From: Cephalopachus bancanus
Lineage: Eukaryota > Chordata > Mammalia > Primates > Tarsiidae
Length of the DNA: 64,000 nt
Direction of reading: 5' to 3'
Assembly (NCBI GenBank): GCA_027257055.1
Contig: JAPVLO010000232.1
Span: forward strand, 2,046,001 to 2,110,000
Shown here: positions 34,125 through 45,323 of the stretch, piece after piece
How the letters are laid out: every line of letters starts with the position of its first letter
Numbering within the stretch: position 1 is the first letter of the stretch
Position numbers and translations under genes: made by a program
The notes under the pieces: model-generated
Databases searched by the model: none
What the model was told of the DNA's origin: nothing
What the model saw: only the letters and a program-made list of their open reading frames with translations

Positions 34125-34855
34125 GTACCATGCCTATCTTGTTCTCCAGGTGAATCTGATACCCCCCTAGGTGGCTGTCGCTGTTGACATCACTGGGTGG
34201 CTGCCCTCTCATCCCACTAGGCTGTGGAGGAAAGAAAAGATGCGAGAGGAGAAGGGTGAGGAGGGCCGAGGGTGAGTGCTTTCTTGTATTTCCTCAACAC
34301 TTCCAAATACCTCATTATCCTGTGCTTGGAGAGCCTCTTCCTAAGTTTCCAAGTCTCCCGTGCTTCCCCTTAGCTACGAGCTAAGATCTTTGCTGGAGTG
34401 TGTCAGCGGCAGGGCCCACATTGAGTGTTTGGACACAAACACCTCCCAAGTCACCATTAAGTCCTTCAGTTTGTGTGTTCCCAGCATTAGCTGTAATGAA
34501 CTCTTCACAGACCGATGTCAGCTTAATATGCTGCTTCCCCAGGAAGGGTCTCGTCATTGAGCATTAATTAACGATGACTTATTGCAAATTATGTTTCCGA
34601 CCTGCTGATGTTTCTGGGTGATGCGCGCATCTCCCAGATGAAACCATAATGTTAGGACTTAGCATTCACATGGCACTTTGTATGTTCAGAACACATGGTC
34701 ACGGAGCTGGCTGTGTCACCGCTGTGCTTCCCTCCGATCCTGTCATCCAGGCGCGTGGAGGTGTCCTTCATCCCAGGGAAACACGACGCACTGAACTGCA
34801 AACTGCCAAATTGGTGGAGTGGGGGAATGCATTTTACTTGTCTCAGAGTCTAGGC
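34125..34855. other. Unique sequence; candidate conserved non-coding element
   Basis: No interspersed repeat recognised. The segment 34380-34660 has 'GAGCATTAATTAACGATGAC' followed by TTATTGCAAATTATG (homeodomain, POU and C/EBP-like sites). This is the composition of a developmental enhancer, but conservation cannot be tested here. Confidence 0.3.
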
Positions 34856-35362
34856 CAGGGTGTCAAGCCTTTTGGCTTCCCTGGGCCCCACTGAGTAAAG
34901 AGGAATTGTCTTGGGTCACCCATAAGTTATATAATACTGTTAGCAAATATATATAATAAGATTTCTATTTTTTATATTTTTATTATAAAGCTTAGAAGAA
35001 TGAGAACAATCTAAAACTAGTGGGAAAGTTGACCTTGTTTTGTAAAACCAATCTACCAATGTCTGGTTTGATGGACATGGTCACTATGTTCAGTGAGTTC
35101 TCAAGGTGCCCATCAGAAGTGTTTGTTGGACTTTTGCTCTCCACGTGCTTCATCAGGGAAAACAGCTGCTCACAGATGTATGAGCTGCCAAAAAGTTATG
35201 TCATGAATAAGATGCAATTGTGAACTTCAAGAATGGAACAACACATGGGGTCATGTAGAAAATAGATGCTAAAAAACACGTGATGTTAAAAGATTTCATG
35301 GGGCCACATAACCAGCTGTCCTGGGCTGCAGGTGGGCCATGGGCTGTGGTTGGACATGCCTG
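34856..35362 (+). mobile_element. hAT-superfamily element, old
   Basis: Left end CAGGGTGTCAAGCC and right end GGACATGCCTG are imperfect inverted termini of hAT type. Internal 'GGGGTCATGTAGAAAATAGA' and 'TTCATGGGGCCACATAACC' suit a non-autonomous Charlie or Zaphod-like element. The flanking 8 bp match at only 4 positions, so the duplication has decayed. Confidence 0.62.
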
Positions 35363-36229
35363 GACTAAAATGTGAGGTATCTGGGGGCTGGGGCTCCTCA
35401 GGTGTGTTGATGGAGGCAGCTACTTGTCAAGCACAGCACTGCAGGTCAGCTCCATCAGGCATTTCACACAGCTAGAAAGGACAGAGGGAGTGGATGCCCA
35501 GCACGTGGTGTTTCCCCAGTTCTCCAGAGATGAGGAAGAGGCTGCCAATGGGGGAGGCAACCTCTCAGATACAGAAGAGACCACAAAGGAAAGACAAGCC
35601 CCTCATAGGACTGTGCCGCCGGTGATGCAACCCACGTCTTAAATGCTTTCCTGTTGCCCCTCTTATGGGGTGGTGTTTTCAGTGGGACTACTAGTTTCTA
35701 CCTGACCAGCATCATCTGGAAAGGGGAGTCGGTTTTAGACAGTGGATGCTAGAGTCAGTGTTGCTGGACAAACCTAGACTGCAGAGCAGAGGAGGGAAAC
35801 CCCGTGTTCCTCTCCTCAGTTCAGAGTGGAAGGAGTTGAGGAGCAGGGAATGGCCAGAGGCCTGGCCCTCCAGCATGAGGGTGTGGAGGGAGAGAAACCT
35901 CCTGACACGTGGTGCTGGATTGTTTCTCATCCTCTAACCTCTGCAGCCTGCCAGCGGCTGCTGCCCTTTTGTGCCAGACACATTATATAATCTGAAATAT
36001 TAAACACATTCATTTGAAACAATATTTTGATTTCTAATAAATGATAAGGAGAGGGGAAATGAGATTCCCCTCTGGCCAGAAAAAGGGCAATCTTTACTCT
36101 CCATGGGAGAAAGATAAGCCCAGTCGATTTGTGGAGATGGTGTCAAAATTAAATTATTTTTTCCAGAAACTTATATATATATAAACAAGCCAACTTGTCT
36201 TTCTTGGAAGAAGGGTTGCTACTCTCTTT
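35363..36229. other. Unique sequence without recognised gene
   Basis: No repeat or gene recognised. A stretch of TATA repeats lies near 36172-36183. Confidence 0.45.
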
Positions 36230-36345
36230 CCTTTGTCGCTGCTCTGTGGGAAATTCCAGGCCCTTAATAAATCTCTGCTCTTGATTTTATTGGTTCATTT
36301 TTGCCTTGCCCTCATCTGGCTCACCAGCCCCCATTTTAAAATACA
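36230..36345 (+). mobile_element. Possible LTR R/U5 end
   Basis: 'CCCTTAATAAATCTCTGCTC' followed by TTGATTTTATTGGTTCATTT resembles a retroviral polyadenylation region. No duplication or A-tail, so solo-LTR origin is only suggested. Confidence 0.35.
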
Positions 36346-36784
36346 GAAATCGGTGCCCACAACAGACAATGAAGAATCCATTTCAAGCTCAAATATGAGT
36401 AGGGCTCATATCAGAAACTTTTATTCATTATTCCTTGACTTCTGGTATCAAAACCTGTTGATGCGACCCAAGCAAACCAGTGACACATTTAAATCAGATT
36501 AGCAATTTGCACCTTCACGGAGGGCTCAGCAAAGCAGATTTGTCCTGATGCCTTTACAAAAATCCATGTGTATCTGTCAGGAAATATAACCTTATTTGCA
36601 TTGATGTCTCTGTCCCTGGGTCGGTAATGATGATGAACCAGCTCCTGCCTCAAGCAGGACTGGGGGTGCTCAAATGTCAGGTTCACCTGGGAGAAGAGGT
36701 TGTGCCCTTGGGGTGACCTCTGCATCCTCAGCCCGCTATGCTACAGAAACCACCAGGGGAAAGGGCAGATCCATGTGGCACGCT
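36346..36784. other. Unassigned sequence
   Basis: No gene or repeat recognised. Confidence 0.45.
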
Positions 36785-37010
36785 GGTCAGTGGTAACCGC
36801 TCTGGAGTCTGGCTGTCTGAAATTTAAATTCTGACTTTCCACTTTCTACGTGCGTTAGTTTGGACTAGCCGCTTGACCTCTCTGACCCTCAGTTTCTTCA
36901 CTAGGAAAATAGGCATCATTTTATCCACCATATAGTGTTGTTGTAAAGATTAAGCGCGATGGCATGTTTAAGGCGCATGGCAGATGGCAGCGGATGTTTG
37001 TGAACCACAG
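36785..37010 (+). repeat. MIR element
   Basis: Collinear with MIR: 'TCAGTGGTAACCGCTCTGGA', 'GACCTCTCTGACCCTCAGTT', 'TATAGTGTTGTTGTAAAGAT'. Opposite consensus half to the 6945 copy. Confidence 0.8.
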
Positions 37011-37944
37011 ACACAGAGAAAGAGTCGCTTGTTGACATCATGTTTGATACCCATTAAAGTGTAGAGGTTGAATTTCCATGCCATTGCCACTCCTTAGGTT
37101 CTTGGACAGATGGGTGAGGTCCTTCAGCTGACAGTGAGTGGGCTGTGTGGGGGTGGCAGAAGCCTTCCAGAGCTCCTAAGAAAATGAGCACCAACCACAC
37201 CTGGACTTGAATAACCCAATGGCAAGTGTACCAACCCAGCAGGCACTGGCCAGAGCACAATACAGTCCCCAAAACTTCAACAACATCAGAAAAAGTCAGG
37301 GGGTGCCATGGAATGGGATGTGCAACTTCTGATGAGTCAACCCATTCTCAGGTTCCTTGTCTGTAGAACAGGCTCTGCCCATGGAAGTATCCAGACCACA
37401 AGGGGAAGAGGCACCTTGGATGCTGCCCCATCTGGGCATGTGGAGGTTTCAGGGTAGGCAGCATGCAGTGTGATTCCAAGCTCTATTTTCTTGATTTGTC
37501 GCCAGAAGTTGGTGTCCATCTTTGCCATCGTCTGAGCTCCTGTGTCTCTCAACATCTCCGTAGATTGTCTCGGTGCCTTCTGATGGGTCCTGGGTCCCCC
37601 TCATGACTCGGTAGCTGCCAGGAACATGGCCGGGCATGGGACTTTGGATAAACGATCTCCAGGGAAGGATGGATCCACATGTCAGTGAACTGAACTGGGG
37701 AGTGTCATTTGTCATGCTGAGAAGCATGGCTTTGGCACACGTCCTCAGCCCCTGACAGGGGACACTTGGCTGCACCTGGCCTGGGAGATAGAGTCTGGAG
37801 TGTGACCTGTGTCTTTCACTAGCAATGTCAGGTCTGCTGGTTCAGAGGGCCATGACACCCACCATGAAAGGGGGCCACTGTGATAGAAAGAATTCCTTGC
37901 CTCAGGGCCAGCTAAAACACCTTCTTGAAGGGAGGAGGGGAAGA
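37011..37944. other. Unique sequence without recognised gene
   Basis: Open frames (up to 108 codons antisense at 37449-37775) have no recognisable domain. Confidence 0.45.
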
Positions 37945-39099
37945 TGGCAGTGGAACCAGTCAGACTATGTTAGTCCCTATGTGAGTGAGTGAATGTGTGG
38001 ACAGTTTTGCACATGTGTCTGTGAGTAAGTGGGTGTGTGAGTGACTGACTGAGTGGGGACTCAGAAGCAAGTGGTCAGGGCTCTCCTGGTGAAGTGGCTG
38101 GTGCCACAGCTGCTCTGCTTGGTCCCTAGCACTTCCTGGAGCACAGAAGCCAAGATCCATTTTAAAAAATCAGTAAAGCCCTTCCTGGGAAGAAGCTCCT
38201 GGTAGTGACTGCTGGCTCCAGCCTCTGCCTCGGCTCTACAGCACCTGTCCAGATGCTGGTAACAAGGGTTGCAGAGGGAGCACAGTGAGGGAGCCAGAGG
38301 CAGAGTCCCATTGGAGAAGATGAAACACCCTGCCACCATCTTGAAAACTGGGCAGGAAAGTGCTCCAGTTTGCTCAACACAGACCAACAGGCCCAATCTC
38401 TGTGACTGGTGGGTTAACTACTCAGGAGCTGATCATGACTCAGAAGGAATATCCTGAAAATGCAAACTTTGGAGAGACAGGACAAGTGCGGAGTCTCGGG
38501 TGCCCCATCCCCTACCCAATTTAGCCTTGGGACAAAGGGTGTGACCAGAAAAGGACAAGGAAGACCTCTGAAGAGATCAGTGCCCTGTTTCAAAATAGAA
38601 GAAATTCAGAGCCCTGATCAGGGACAAATAGAGGACCGAGAAAACGTCAGAAGTCATAGCCACTCCCACTGCCACTAAATAACGAAACTGAAGAGAAAAG
38701 GAAGAGATCTGTTACAAATGAGGAAAATTCAGCGGAAGAACACAGGTAATTCCCAGTGTACCAAAGACACAACACCTGAAAAATCAGACTTCAGAACCCA
38801 GGCAATGGAAGTGACCAACGACTGGACCCAGAATACAACAGGGATTAGGGAATGGATGGAAAGAGGGAATAAGCTTCAAGAAAGACAAGATGCACCATTG
38901 AAAGAACTTGTAACAGAGATTTTGGCCAAAAAAACTCCATCCAGGAAATAAATAGCAAGATGACAAGCAGGGAAAGCAGAATTAATCAAGCAGAAGAGCG
39001 AATCTCTGAACTTGAAGACCAAAACATGGAATTAAGCTGATCTGTAAAAAACATAGAAAGAAAACTCAGAAGGAAAGAACAAAGAGCACTTCTTGGAAT
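37945..39099 (+). mobile_element. L1 5' end, unit 1: 5'UTR and start of ORF1
   Basis: Starts at GGGGAAGATGGCAGTGG, the AAGATGGC-type L1 5' terminus, and continues through a roughly 750-bp 5'UTR rich in GTGTGAGTGA repeats into an ORF1 N-terminal remnant. It stops abruptly in the ORF1 coiled coil, where a second 5'UTR begins. The 5'UTR has close matches at 39100-39737 (direct) and 40302-40553 (inverted). Confidence 0.8.
38718..39060 (+). pseudogene. L1 ORF1 N-terminal remnant
   Basis: Opens as a 77-codon frame beginning MRKIQRK and rich in charged residues. After a frameshift it continues with RINQAEERISELEDQNMEL, a typical L1 ORF1p coiled-coil segment. The RNA-recognition and C-terminal domains are absent. 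A stop interrupts the coiled coil. Non-functional. Confidence 0.78.
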
Positions 39100-39737
39100 A
39101 TGACAGCAGAGCCAGCTGGACCATGTGGGTTCCAGTGTGAGTGGCTGAGTGTGTGGAAAATTTTGCATATGTGTCTGTGAGTAAGTGGGCGTGTGAGTGG
39201 CTGACTGACTGGGGACTTGGGAGCAAGTGGCCAGGGTTCTCCTGGTGAAGTGGTGGGTGCTGCTGCTGCTCTGCTTGGACACTAGCTCTTCCCAGGGTGC
39301 AGAAACCGAGCACCATTTTTAAAAGTCAGCAACGTCCTTCCCAAGAAGAAGCTGCTGAGAGTGGACTGCTGGCTCCAGGCTCTGCCTCACCACTGCAGTG
39401 CCTGACCAGACACTGGCAACAAAGGCTGCAGAGGAAGCACAGCAAGGGAGCCCAGAGATAGAGCCCCACTAGAGAAGACGAAACAGGCACCCTGACACCA
39501 TCTTAAAAGCGGTGGCAGGAAAGTGCTGTGGCTTGCTCACTATGGAGCGACAGACCTGATCTCTGCGACCAGCGGATTAACTACTCAGAGCTTGACTGTG
39601 ATCCAGACGGAATATCCCAAAAGCACACACTGTGGATGATCAGGAGTGCTGAGTCTAAGGCACTTCACACCCTACCCAGAGTCAGCTGTGGGACAAAGGA
39701 TGTGAAGCAGAAAGGATGAGGAAGACTCCAGAACAGA
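39100..39737 (+). mobile_element. L1 5'UTR, unit 2 (direct copy)
   Basis: Repeats the 5'UTR of unit 1 in the same orientation: 'GTGTCTGTGAGTAAGTGGGC', 'GTGGCTGACTGACTGGGGAC', 'ACAAAGGATGTG'. It is diverged by many substitutions, so not a very recent tandem copy. It ends near GAAGACTCC where an LTR begins. Confidence 0.82.
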
Positions 39738-40098
39738 CCTGTGGTGAGTCTGGGCTGACCCAACCCTCTCCTCACCAGCAATCCTCTGAATGTCAGACCC
39801 ACATGAACATTTTCCTTAACTGCAATCTCTGTTTCTGTAGACACACTTTATTACACCTCATATGACAATGTCCATAAAAATATCTGCTTCAATGCTTGTT
39901 GTGAAAGTAGAAGTAACTGTTCCTGGTCCTAAATTTAAAATTGTAAACCTACCATGTTGTAACCAAAAAGCTCTATAAAAGCAACTTGAAACTGAGAGTT
40001 GAGGCTCAGGTTTTGGGAGGCTACTCCACCTGAGACTTCTGGAATAAACACCTTTGATTCTCCTCTCAGTCTCTGGTGCCTGTTCTGAGTGCATTCAC
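39738..40098 (+). mobile_element. Solo LTR of unrecognised family
   Basis: 361 bp from TGTGGTGAGTC to GTGCATTCACA (TG...CA termini). It has CTATAAAAGC (TATA) at about 39972 and GGAATAAACACC (polyadenylation signal) at about 40040. It separates an L1 5'UTR from an L1 3' end. No matching 4-6-bp duplication was found at its borders. Confidence 0.68.
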
Positions 40099-40590
40099 AA
40101 CATGCTCTCACTCATAAATGGACCCCTGAAAGGATGAGGAAGGATACATCGGATTGGATTGGCAGTAGCTGGATACCGCCAGGGTTGGTGGCCGGAGGAC
40201 ATAACATCAATAAGTGTACATGATCTCAATCCAGGCAAAGTGGTGATCAAAGGTAGGCCCAAACTTTACCTGTATGATGACCACTTGTATATCTAATCCT
40301 TGATTAAAAAAAAATGGCGCTTGGCTTCTGCGTGCCTGGAATCACTAGGGTCCAAGCTGAGCAGCTGCGGCACAAGCTGCTGTACCAGGAGAGCCGCGGT
40401 TGCTCACTCTCTAGTCCTCACTCATTCATCCACTCACATGCTCATTCATTCACCAGCACACACACAAAAATTTTCCATACAATCACTCACTCACTCACAC
40501 CGGGACTCGCATGGTCTGACTGGCTCGGTCGCCATCTTGATGAGACAAGATCCCTAATCCTTAACTGTACTCTGTGTCCTTAAAATTAAA
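40099..40590 (+). mobile_element. L1 3' end, interrupted by an inverted 5'UTR fragment
   Basis: Begins ACATGCTCTCACTCATAAAT, the L1 ORF2/3'UTR boundary block also seen at 33728. It runs through a 3'UTR to 'CTGTGTCCTTAAAATTAAAA'. It is interrupted at 40302-40553. Confidence 0.78.
40302..40553 (-). mobile_element. Inverted L1 5'UTR fragment flanked by 9-bp repeat
   Basis: The reverse complement reads CATCAAGATGGCGACCGAGC and 'GGTGTGAGTGAGTGAG', the same 5'UTR start as 37945 and 39100. CTAATCCTT is present on both sides (40293-40301 and 40554-40562). There is no poly-T next to the left repeat, so this is not a simple antisense retrotransposition. Confidence 0.8.
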
Positions 40591-40594
40591 AAAG

Positions 40595-40866
40595 GGGCCA
40601 GGTTCAGTGGCTCAAGCCTGTAATTTCAGCACTTTGGGAGGCTGAGGCGAGGGGATTGCTTGAGCCCACGGGTTTGGGACTGGCCTAGGCAACTTGGCGA
40701 GATCTCATCTCTATAACAAATATAAACATTAACCAAGCCTGGTAGCATGCGCCCATCATTCTGGCTACTTGGAAGACTGAGGCAGAAGAATGAGCATGCC
40801 ACTGCACTCCAGTCTGGGTGATGGACTGAGACTCCAACTCAAGAAAAAAGAAATTAAAAAAGAAAC
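40595..40866 (+). mobile_element. Alu (sense), first of a tandem pair
   Basis: 'GGGCCAGGTTCAGTGGCTCA' to an AAGAAAAAAGAAATTAAAAA tail. Part of the right monomer is deleted. Confidence 0.9.
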
Positions 40867-41179
40867 AGCCGGGCTCGGTGGCTTAGCCTGTAACCCCGCG
40901 CCTTGGGAGGCTGAAGTGAGTGGATTACCTGAGCCCATGGGTTCGAGACCCACCTGGGCAATTTGGTGAGACCTCATCTCTACAATAATAATAAAAAAAA
41001 TTAGCTGGGCGTGGTAGTGCGAGCCTGTAGTTCCAGCTACTTGGAAGGCTGAGGAGGAAGGATTGCCGGAGGCCAGCAGGTTGAGGCTGCAGTGGCCAGG
41101 AGCGGCCACTGCACTCCAGTCTGGGCCATGGACTGAGGCTCCAACTCAAAAAAAAAAAAAAAAAAAAAAAAAAACAAAA
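40867..41179 (+). mobile_element. Alu (sense), second of a tandem pair
   Basis: Starts AGCCGGGCTCGGTGGCTTAG and ends in about 27 A. Well-preserved lineage consensus with a long tail. Among the youngest-looking Alus here. Confidence 0.94.
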
Positions 41180-41381
41180 CTTTTCAGAAAGGCTTTCCCT
41201 GGACAATGACTATCTACATATACAGCTACATTTCCCTGAAGTTGGTCTCTTGTTCTCTTGTTTTCTTCATAGAACCTTTCACATTTTAAAATTTAAAATT
41301 TAATTTTGTAGATTTTTTTTCCTGTCACCCTTGTCAGAGTTTAAACTCCTTGCTTAAATTTAAAATTGTTTAAACTCCAGT

Positions 41382-41455
41382 CTTTTCCTTCTCTCTTTCT
41401 CTCTTTCTTTCCCTCTTCCTCTGTCTCTCCCTCCCTCTCTTTCTCTCTTTTTCTT
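41382..41455. repeat. Pyrimidine-rich (TC)n tract
   Basis: CT/CTTT/CCCT-rich run preceding the antisense Alu. Probably its expanded tail. Confidence 0.85.
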
Positions 41456-41734
41456 GAATCAGAGTCTTCACTCTGTCACCCTGGCTGGAATGCACTGGCA
41501 TGATCCTGGCTCATCACAGCCTTGACCTCCGGGTTCAGGAGATCCTCCCACCTCAGCATCTCGAGTATCTAGGACTACAGGTGTGTATCACCATTCCTGG
41601 CTAATTTTTTGATTTTTGTTGAGACAGGGTCTCTTCATTTTGCCTAGGCTAGTCTCAGACTCCTGGGCTCAAGCTTGCTTGACTCAGCCTCCTAAAATGC
41701 TAGGATTACAGGCATGAGCCACCACGCCTGGCCT
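41444..41734 (-). mobile_element. Alu (antisense)
   Basis: 'CTTGAATCAGAGTCTTCACT' to 'CACCACGCCTGGCCT'. Full dimer, older type. Confidence 0.9.
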
Positions 41735-41747
41735 CAGGCCTAGTCTT

Positions 41748-41825
41748 TTCACCTTTCACCTCCAGTACCTGGAAGAGTGCTTGGCATAGGGTGCAATTCA
41801 ATGAATGTTTGCTGAGTGGGAGGAG
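41748..41825 (+). repeat. L2 3'-end fragment
   Basis: 'GAAGAGTGCTTGGCATAGGG' then 'CAATGAATGTTTGCTGAGTG' matches the L2 terminus. Confidence 0.68.
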
Positions 41826-41894
41826 TCTGGAGCCAGGTGCTGAGATGCAGGGCTCCCCTAGGAAGACAATGTCAGGGAGGGCGGGGCAACAGAA

Positions 41895-41975
41895 AATGAA
41901 CACCTATTATGCACCTGGTACATTGCTTTCATGATGCTGTCAATTTCTGTAAGAATCCTGAAGGTATGAATTAGT
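41895..41975 (+). repeat. MIR fragment
   Basis: 'ATGAACACCTATTATGCACC' and 'AAGAATCCTGAAGGTATGAA' follow MIR order. Interrupted by the L1 piece; 'GGCTAAGTAACTTACCCCAG' at 42149 is its likely continuation. Confidence 0.65.
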
Positions 41976-41984
41976 TTTTCTTTC

Positions 41985-42118
41985 TTTTTTTTATACTTTT
42001 AAATTTTTTATTTTAAAATTGTGGGGTACAATTCAGGGTCAGGTATATAAATATTCATTATGCAGGCACGCTTGATAATGAAGTGTGCCCCCACTTCCCC
42101 AGGCAGATTCCCATCCTC
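41985..42118 (-). mobile_element. Antisense L1 3' end inside MIR
   Basis: 'GGGGTACAATTCAGGGTCAG' and 'CATTATGCAGGCACGCTTGA' are the reverse complement of the 33900-33950 3'UTR. Confidence 0.78.
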
Positions 42119-42212
42119 ATTCTACTTGAAATAGTTTAAGTCTGAGGAGGCTAAGTAACTTACCCCAGGTCCCCAGTTGGAATTGTATCCCCGTTCTCTA
42201 CCTCCAGAGCAA

Positions 42213-42360
42213 GGGTTCACAATCCTGTCTACACATGAAATCACCAGGGATTTCCTAAACATGCAGGTGCTCAGGCTGGTCCCCCCACCAACGAAACAGA
42301 GCCTCAGGGTGTTGGTGGTTGTTGCTAAAGTTCCCCAGATGATGGCAAGGTGAGACGATG
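42213..42360 (+). repeat. MER5-like hAT element
   Basis: 'GAAATCACCAGGGATTTCCT' and 'GAGCCTCAGGGTGTTGG' resemble MER5A body sequence. Confidence 0.55.
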
Positions 42361-42384
42361 CTGAGAAAAATCTCTCTAGATGAG

Positions 42385-42535
42385 CACTGGTTCTCAAAGT
42401 GTGGCCCCTGAACCAGCAACCTCTAAGTTTCCTTGCTGGGGGATGTGCATTCTCCTGCCTCACACCAGATTTTCTGGACTAGAAGCTTTGGGGGTGGGCC
42501 GGGCAATCTCTACCCCCAATAACCACCATGCAATG
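42385..42535 (+). repeat. MER5A-like hAT element
   Basis: Starts CACTGGTTCTCAAAGTGTGG, a near-exact Charlie-group terminus, then 'GGGGGTGGGCCGGGCAATCT'. The right terminus is missing. Confidence 0.78.
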
Positions 42536-42716
42536 TTGATTAATACTGCAAACTCTTCAGGACAGAGGAAGTCACCATATCTGTCACCGCATGGGGCCCC
42601 ACAATCAGCCTTTAACTTTTCTCAGGTAACTTAGTACATTCCCTATCCATTAGGAGTATGGGGGCGGGGAGACAAACGTTTCTTCCATCATAATTCTCTT
42701 TCTTTTGGCATCCTAG

Positions 42717-43039
<323 letters not shown>

Positions 43040-43109
43040 CCTTTTTTTTAGTAAAAAATTTTTTTAAATGTTTAGATTCAAAGGGTTCATGTGCAAGTTT
43101 GACAGTGGT

Positions 43110-43220
43110 TTAACAGGCTCTCCAGGTGGTTCAGATTCCTGCTAGTTTGATGAAGCTACTCTTTGAGCCCTGCTTCTCAACTCCAGCACTCTCAGGAATC
43201 ACCTGGGGAGCTTGCTAGAC
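43110..43220 (+). repeat. MER5-like fragments
   Basis: 'CAGGCTCTCCAGGTGGTTCA' (MER5 right part) followed by 'AGGAATCACCTGGGGAGCTT' (MER5 left part) suggests two adjoining pieces. Confidence 0.5.
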
Positions 43221-43424
43221 AGTTGCTATGGCCTCAGGAGATCAGCTTGCTACACTGTAGCTGTGGCTTTTGGAAGATAGGCTTGCTACACTGTAGCTGT
43301 GGCCTCAGTAGATCTAAAGTGGGGCCTGAGCCTGTGAATTGAGAGTGCAGATGTGTTTGTGTGCAGCCCATGTTTGGAGGGGCAAAGAAACTCCACCCCG
43401 CACTGTATTTCTTACGTGTCCTGC

Positions 43425-43600
43425 GACTTTCTGCATCAGAACTACCCAGGATGCCTATAAACATGCAAATTCCTGGGCCTGGCTCCAGACCTACTGAGTT
43501 CAAATCCCTGAGGATGGGACCAGGCAGTGGACATTTAAGCAAGCCCCATGGGTGATTTTGTAATGTCGGTAAGTTTAAGAGCCCGTGTTCCCAAGAGACC
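43425..43600 (+). repeat. MER5A-like hAT element
   Basis: 'AACATGCAAATTCCTGGGCC', 'CCAGACCTACTGAGTTCAAA' and 'CAAGCCCCATGGGTGATTTT' are in MER5A order. Confidence 0.72.
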
Positions 43601-44467
43601 TGGTCATGATGGCAGTTTTCCCCAGCAAAGCCCTCCCAGTCCACAGGGACAACCAACCAGCTGGCCAGGTAGGTGGGGTCTGGACAGCAGACCTTTGATG
43701 CTGTAGCTTCAAATAAAGAAACCAGCAGTAGAAACTTTTAGACTGCTATCAGTACATCTGGCTGCAGTGCCCATGGGCTGCAGAGAGCAGGGCTGGATAG
43801 ACCAACAGGATAGACCTGAGACTAGAAGTATAACTCTTCCTCCCTGCTTTGGTGACAACTGCCTAGCCTCTGCTGCACCTGACTCAGGGTGCCTAGGACT
43901 CACCCAGCAAGCTCTGGCCAGTCCGCAGGCTGGCGGGGGAGGAGCGGACACACCACAGATATGCAAATGCTGCTGTGCCATAGATAGTGGCCAGCTGTTT
44001 TGGCTAGTGGCACACAGAACAAGAGATACCTGGAGAGCTGGGGTTCAGTGCAAATGGAGAAAGAATCGTGTTCTGTGGGTTGTGTGCTATAGAAGCAGGC
44101 TCTTCAAAGGGAGTCCACCCTTAGTCTGGGGCAATTTAGGCAGTGTCCACCACAAGGCCCACTACCCATGTCCCCAGGCCAGTAACTACGGCCATCCTCT
44201 TACCCCAGGGGTAGGCAAGATGGGCAGGGTCAACCCCTGTCAACACAGCACCCACAAGGGGCAGGAATAGGCTCATTCCCCAAATTCCCAGCCATCATTC
44301 CGTCTTTCCACTGAGCAAGAAGATGGGAGCACCATTCCTTTAGAGCTCAGAGGTTTCCGGAGCCTAAAGCCCTCTCTGAAAATGTGCGAAATATGATTAA
44401 TCCAGAACTGCTTCCTAGGTGAGGTCCTAATGAGGGTGAGGATTAAGCAGTTAATTAAGAGCCCAAA
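43601..44467. other. Unassigned sequence with a 167-codon open frame
   Basis: The frame at 43767-44270 (+) has no recognisable domain. It is rich in Gly, Cys and Pro and is overlapped by an antisense frame. Old L1 5'UTR or a chance frame in GC-richer DNA is likelier than a gene. Confidence 0.4.
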
Positions 44468-44612
44468 GGCAGTGGGGAAGGGAACACAGAGTAAAAGTTA
44501 TTGTTACCAGGTAAGGTGAACTAGTTAACATGGGAAAATTGACACAGCAGGAGGCAGTGGGGGAGAGAGCATAGAGTAAAGCTTATAATTAGCAGGTAAG
44601 GGGAACAGTTAA
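44468..44612. repeat. Tandem duplication, about 60-bp core units
   Basis: GGCAGTGGGG[A/G]AG...AGAGTAAA...CAGGTAAGG...GTTAA occurs at 44468-44528 and 44553-44612 with several differences. The interval between starts is 85 bp. Confidence 0.8.
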
Positions 44613-45283
44613 TTTCTTTCTGGGGGAGACGTGTAACCCTTTGTCTTCCAGGTCCCTCCTAAACACACCATCGGGTGATAGCTGAGGTCTGCAGCTCCTA
44701 AGCCATTTAGAGATTAAGGCAGCTGAGTCACAGGGAGCACCCTTGCTTACCCTTGAGGTCTAGGGCTTCTGGTGCCTCTTAGTCTGCAGAAGAGCCTGGG
44801 ACTGTGACAAGGGCTTGTCCAGAATGTGACTTAACAATGAACACAGAGGCCTACAGGTTGACCTGAAAGACAAGGACTCCTGGTGGACCAGTCTGGGACA
44901 TGGGTTACGGCCAGTCTGATGTGGTTTGGGTGGCCCTTTGGGGTGTGGCATGAGGCCTCTACCTCCCCAGGGCCTCTGGCTGGAATAATAGCTGCCAAAA
45001 AGCCACTTTTGAGTGTTCAGTAGAGGCTTCCCTCAGAAAGCACAATGACATGAGTTGCAACTCCAGTGTGATTCTGCCACAGGGCAGGGTTTCCTACATT
45101 TTCCCTGAGATGGGCCTCCCAGCCTCTTGGTCTCCGGAGCCAGGCTTCTATTCCCCATTTTTAGAGTTAGCCTGTTGGTGGCCCTGGCTGCAAAGCTGCA
45201 CTCTGGGGCCTGTTCTCACTGGCTTCAAAAGTCTCCTGTATTAATGACAACTGAGCAGACAGGAAGTCAAGGTCACAGGCAGA
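44613..45283. other. Unique sequence without recognised gene
   Basis: No repeat or gene recognised. Confidence 0.45.
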
Positions 45284-45323
45284 CCTCACCACACAAGCAG
45301 AGCTCTGGGAAAGTCTCCTACAC

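Noticed and set aside
43767..44270. 167-codon open frame
   Set aside because: No domain, no splice or promoter context, and an overlapping antisense frame. Fits chance in GC-richer DNA.
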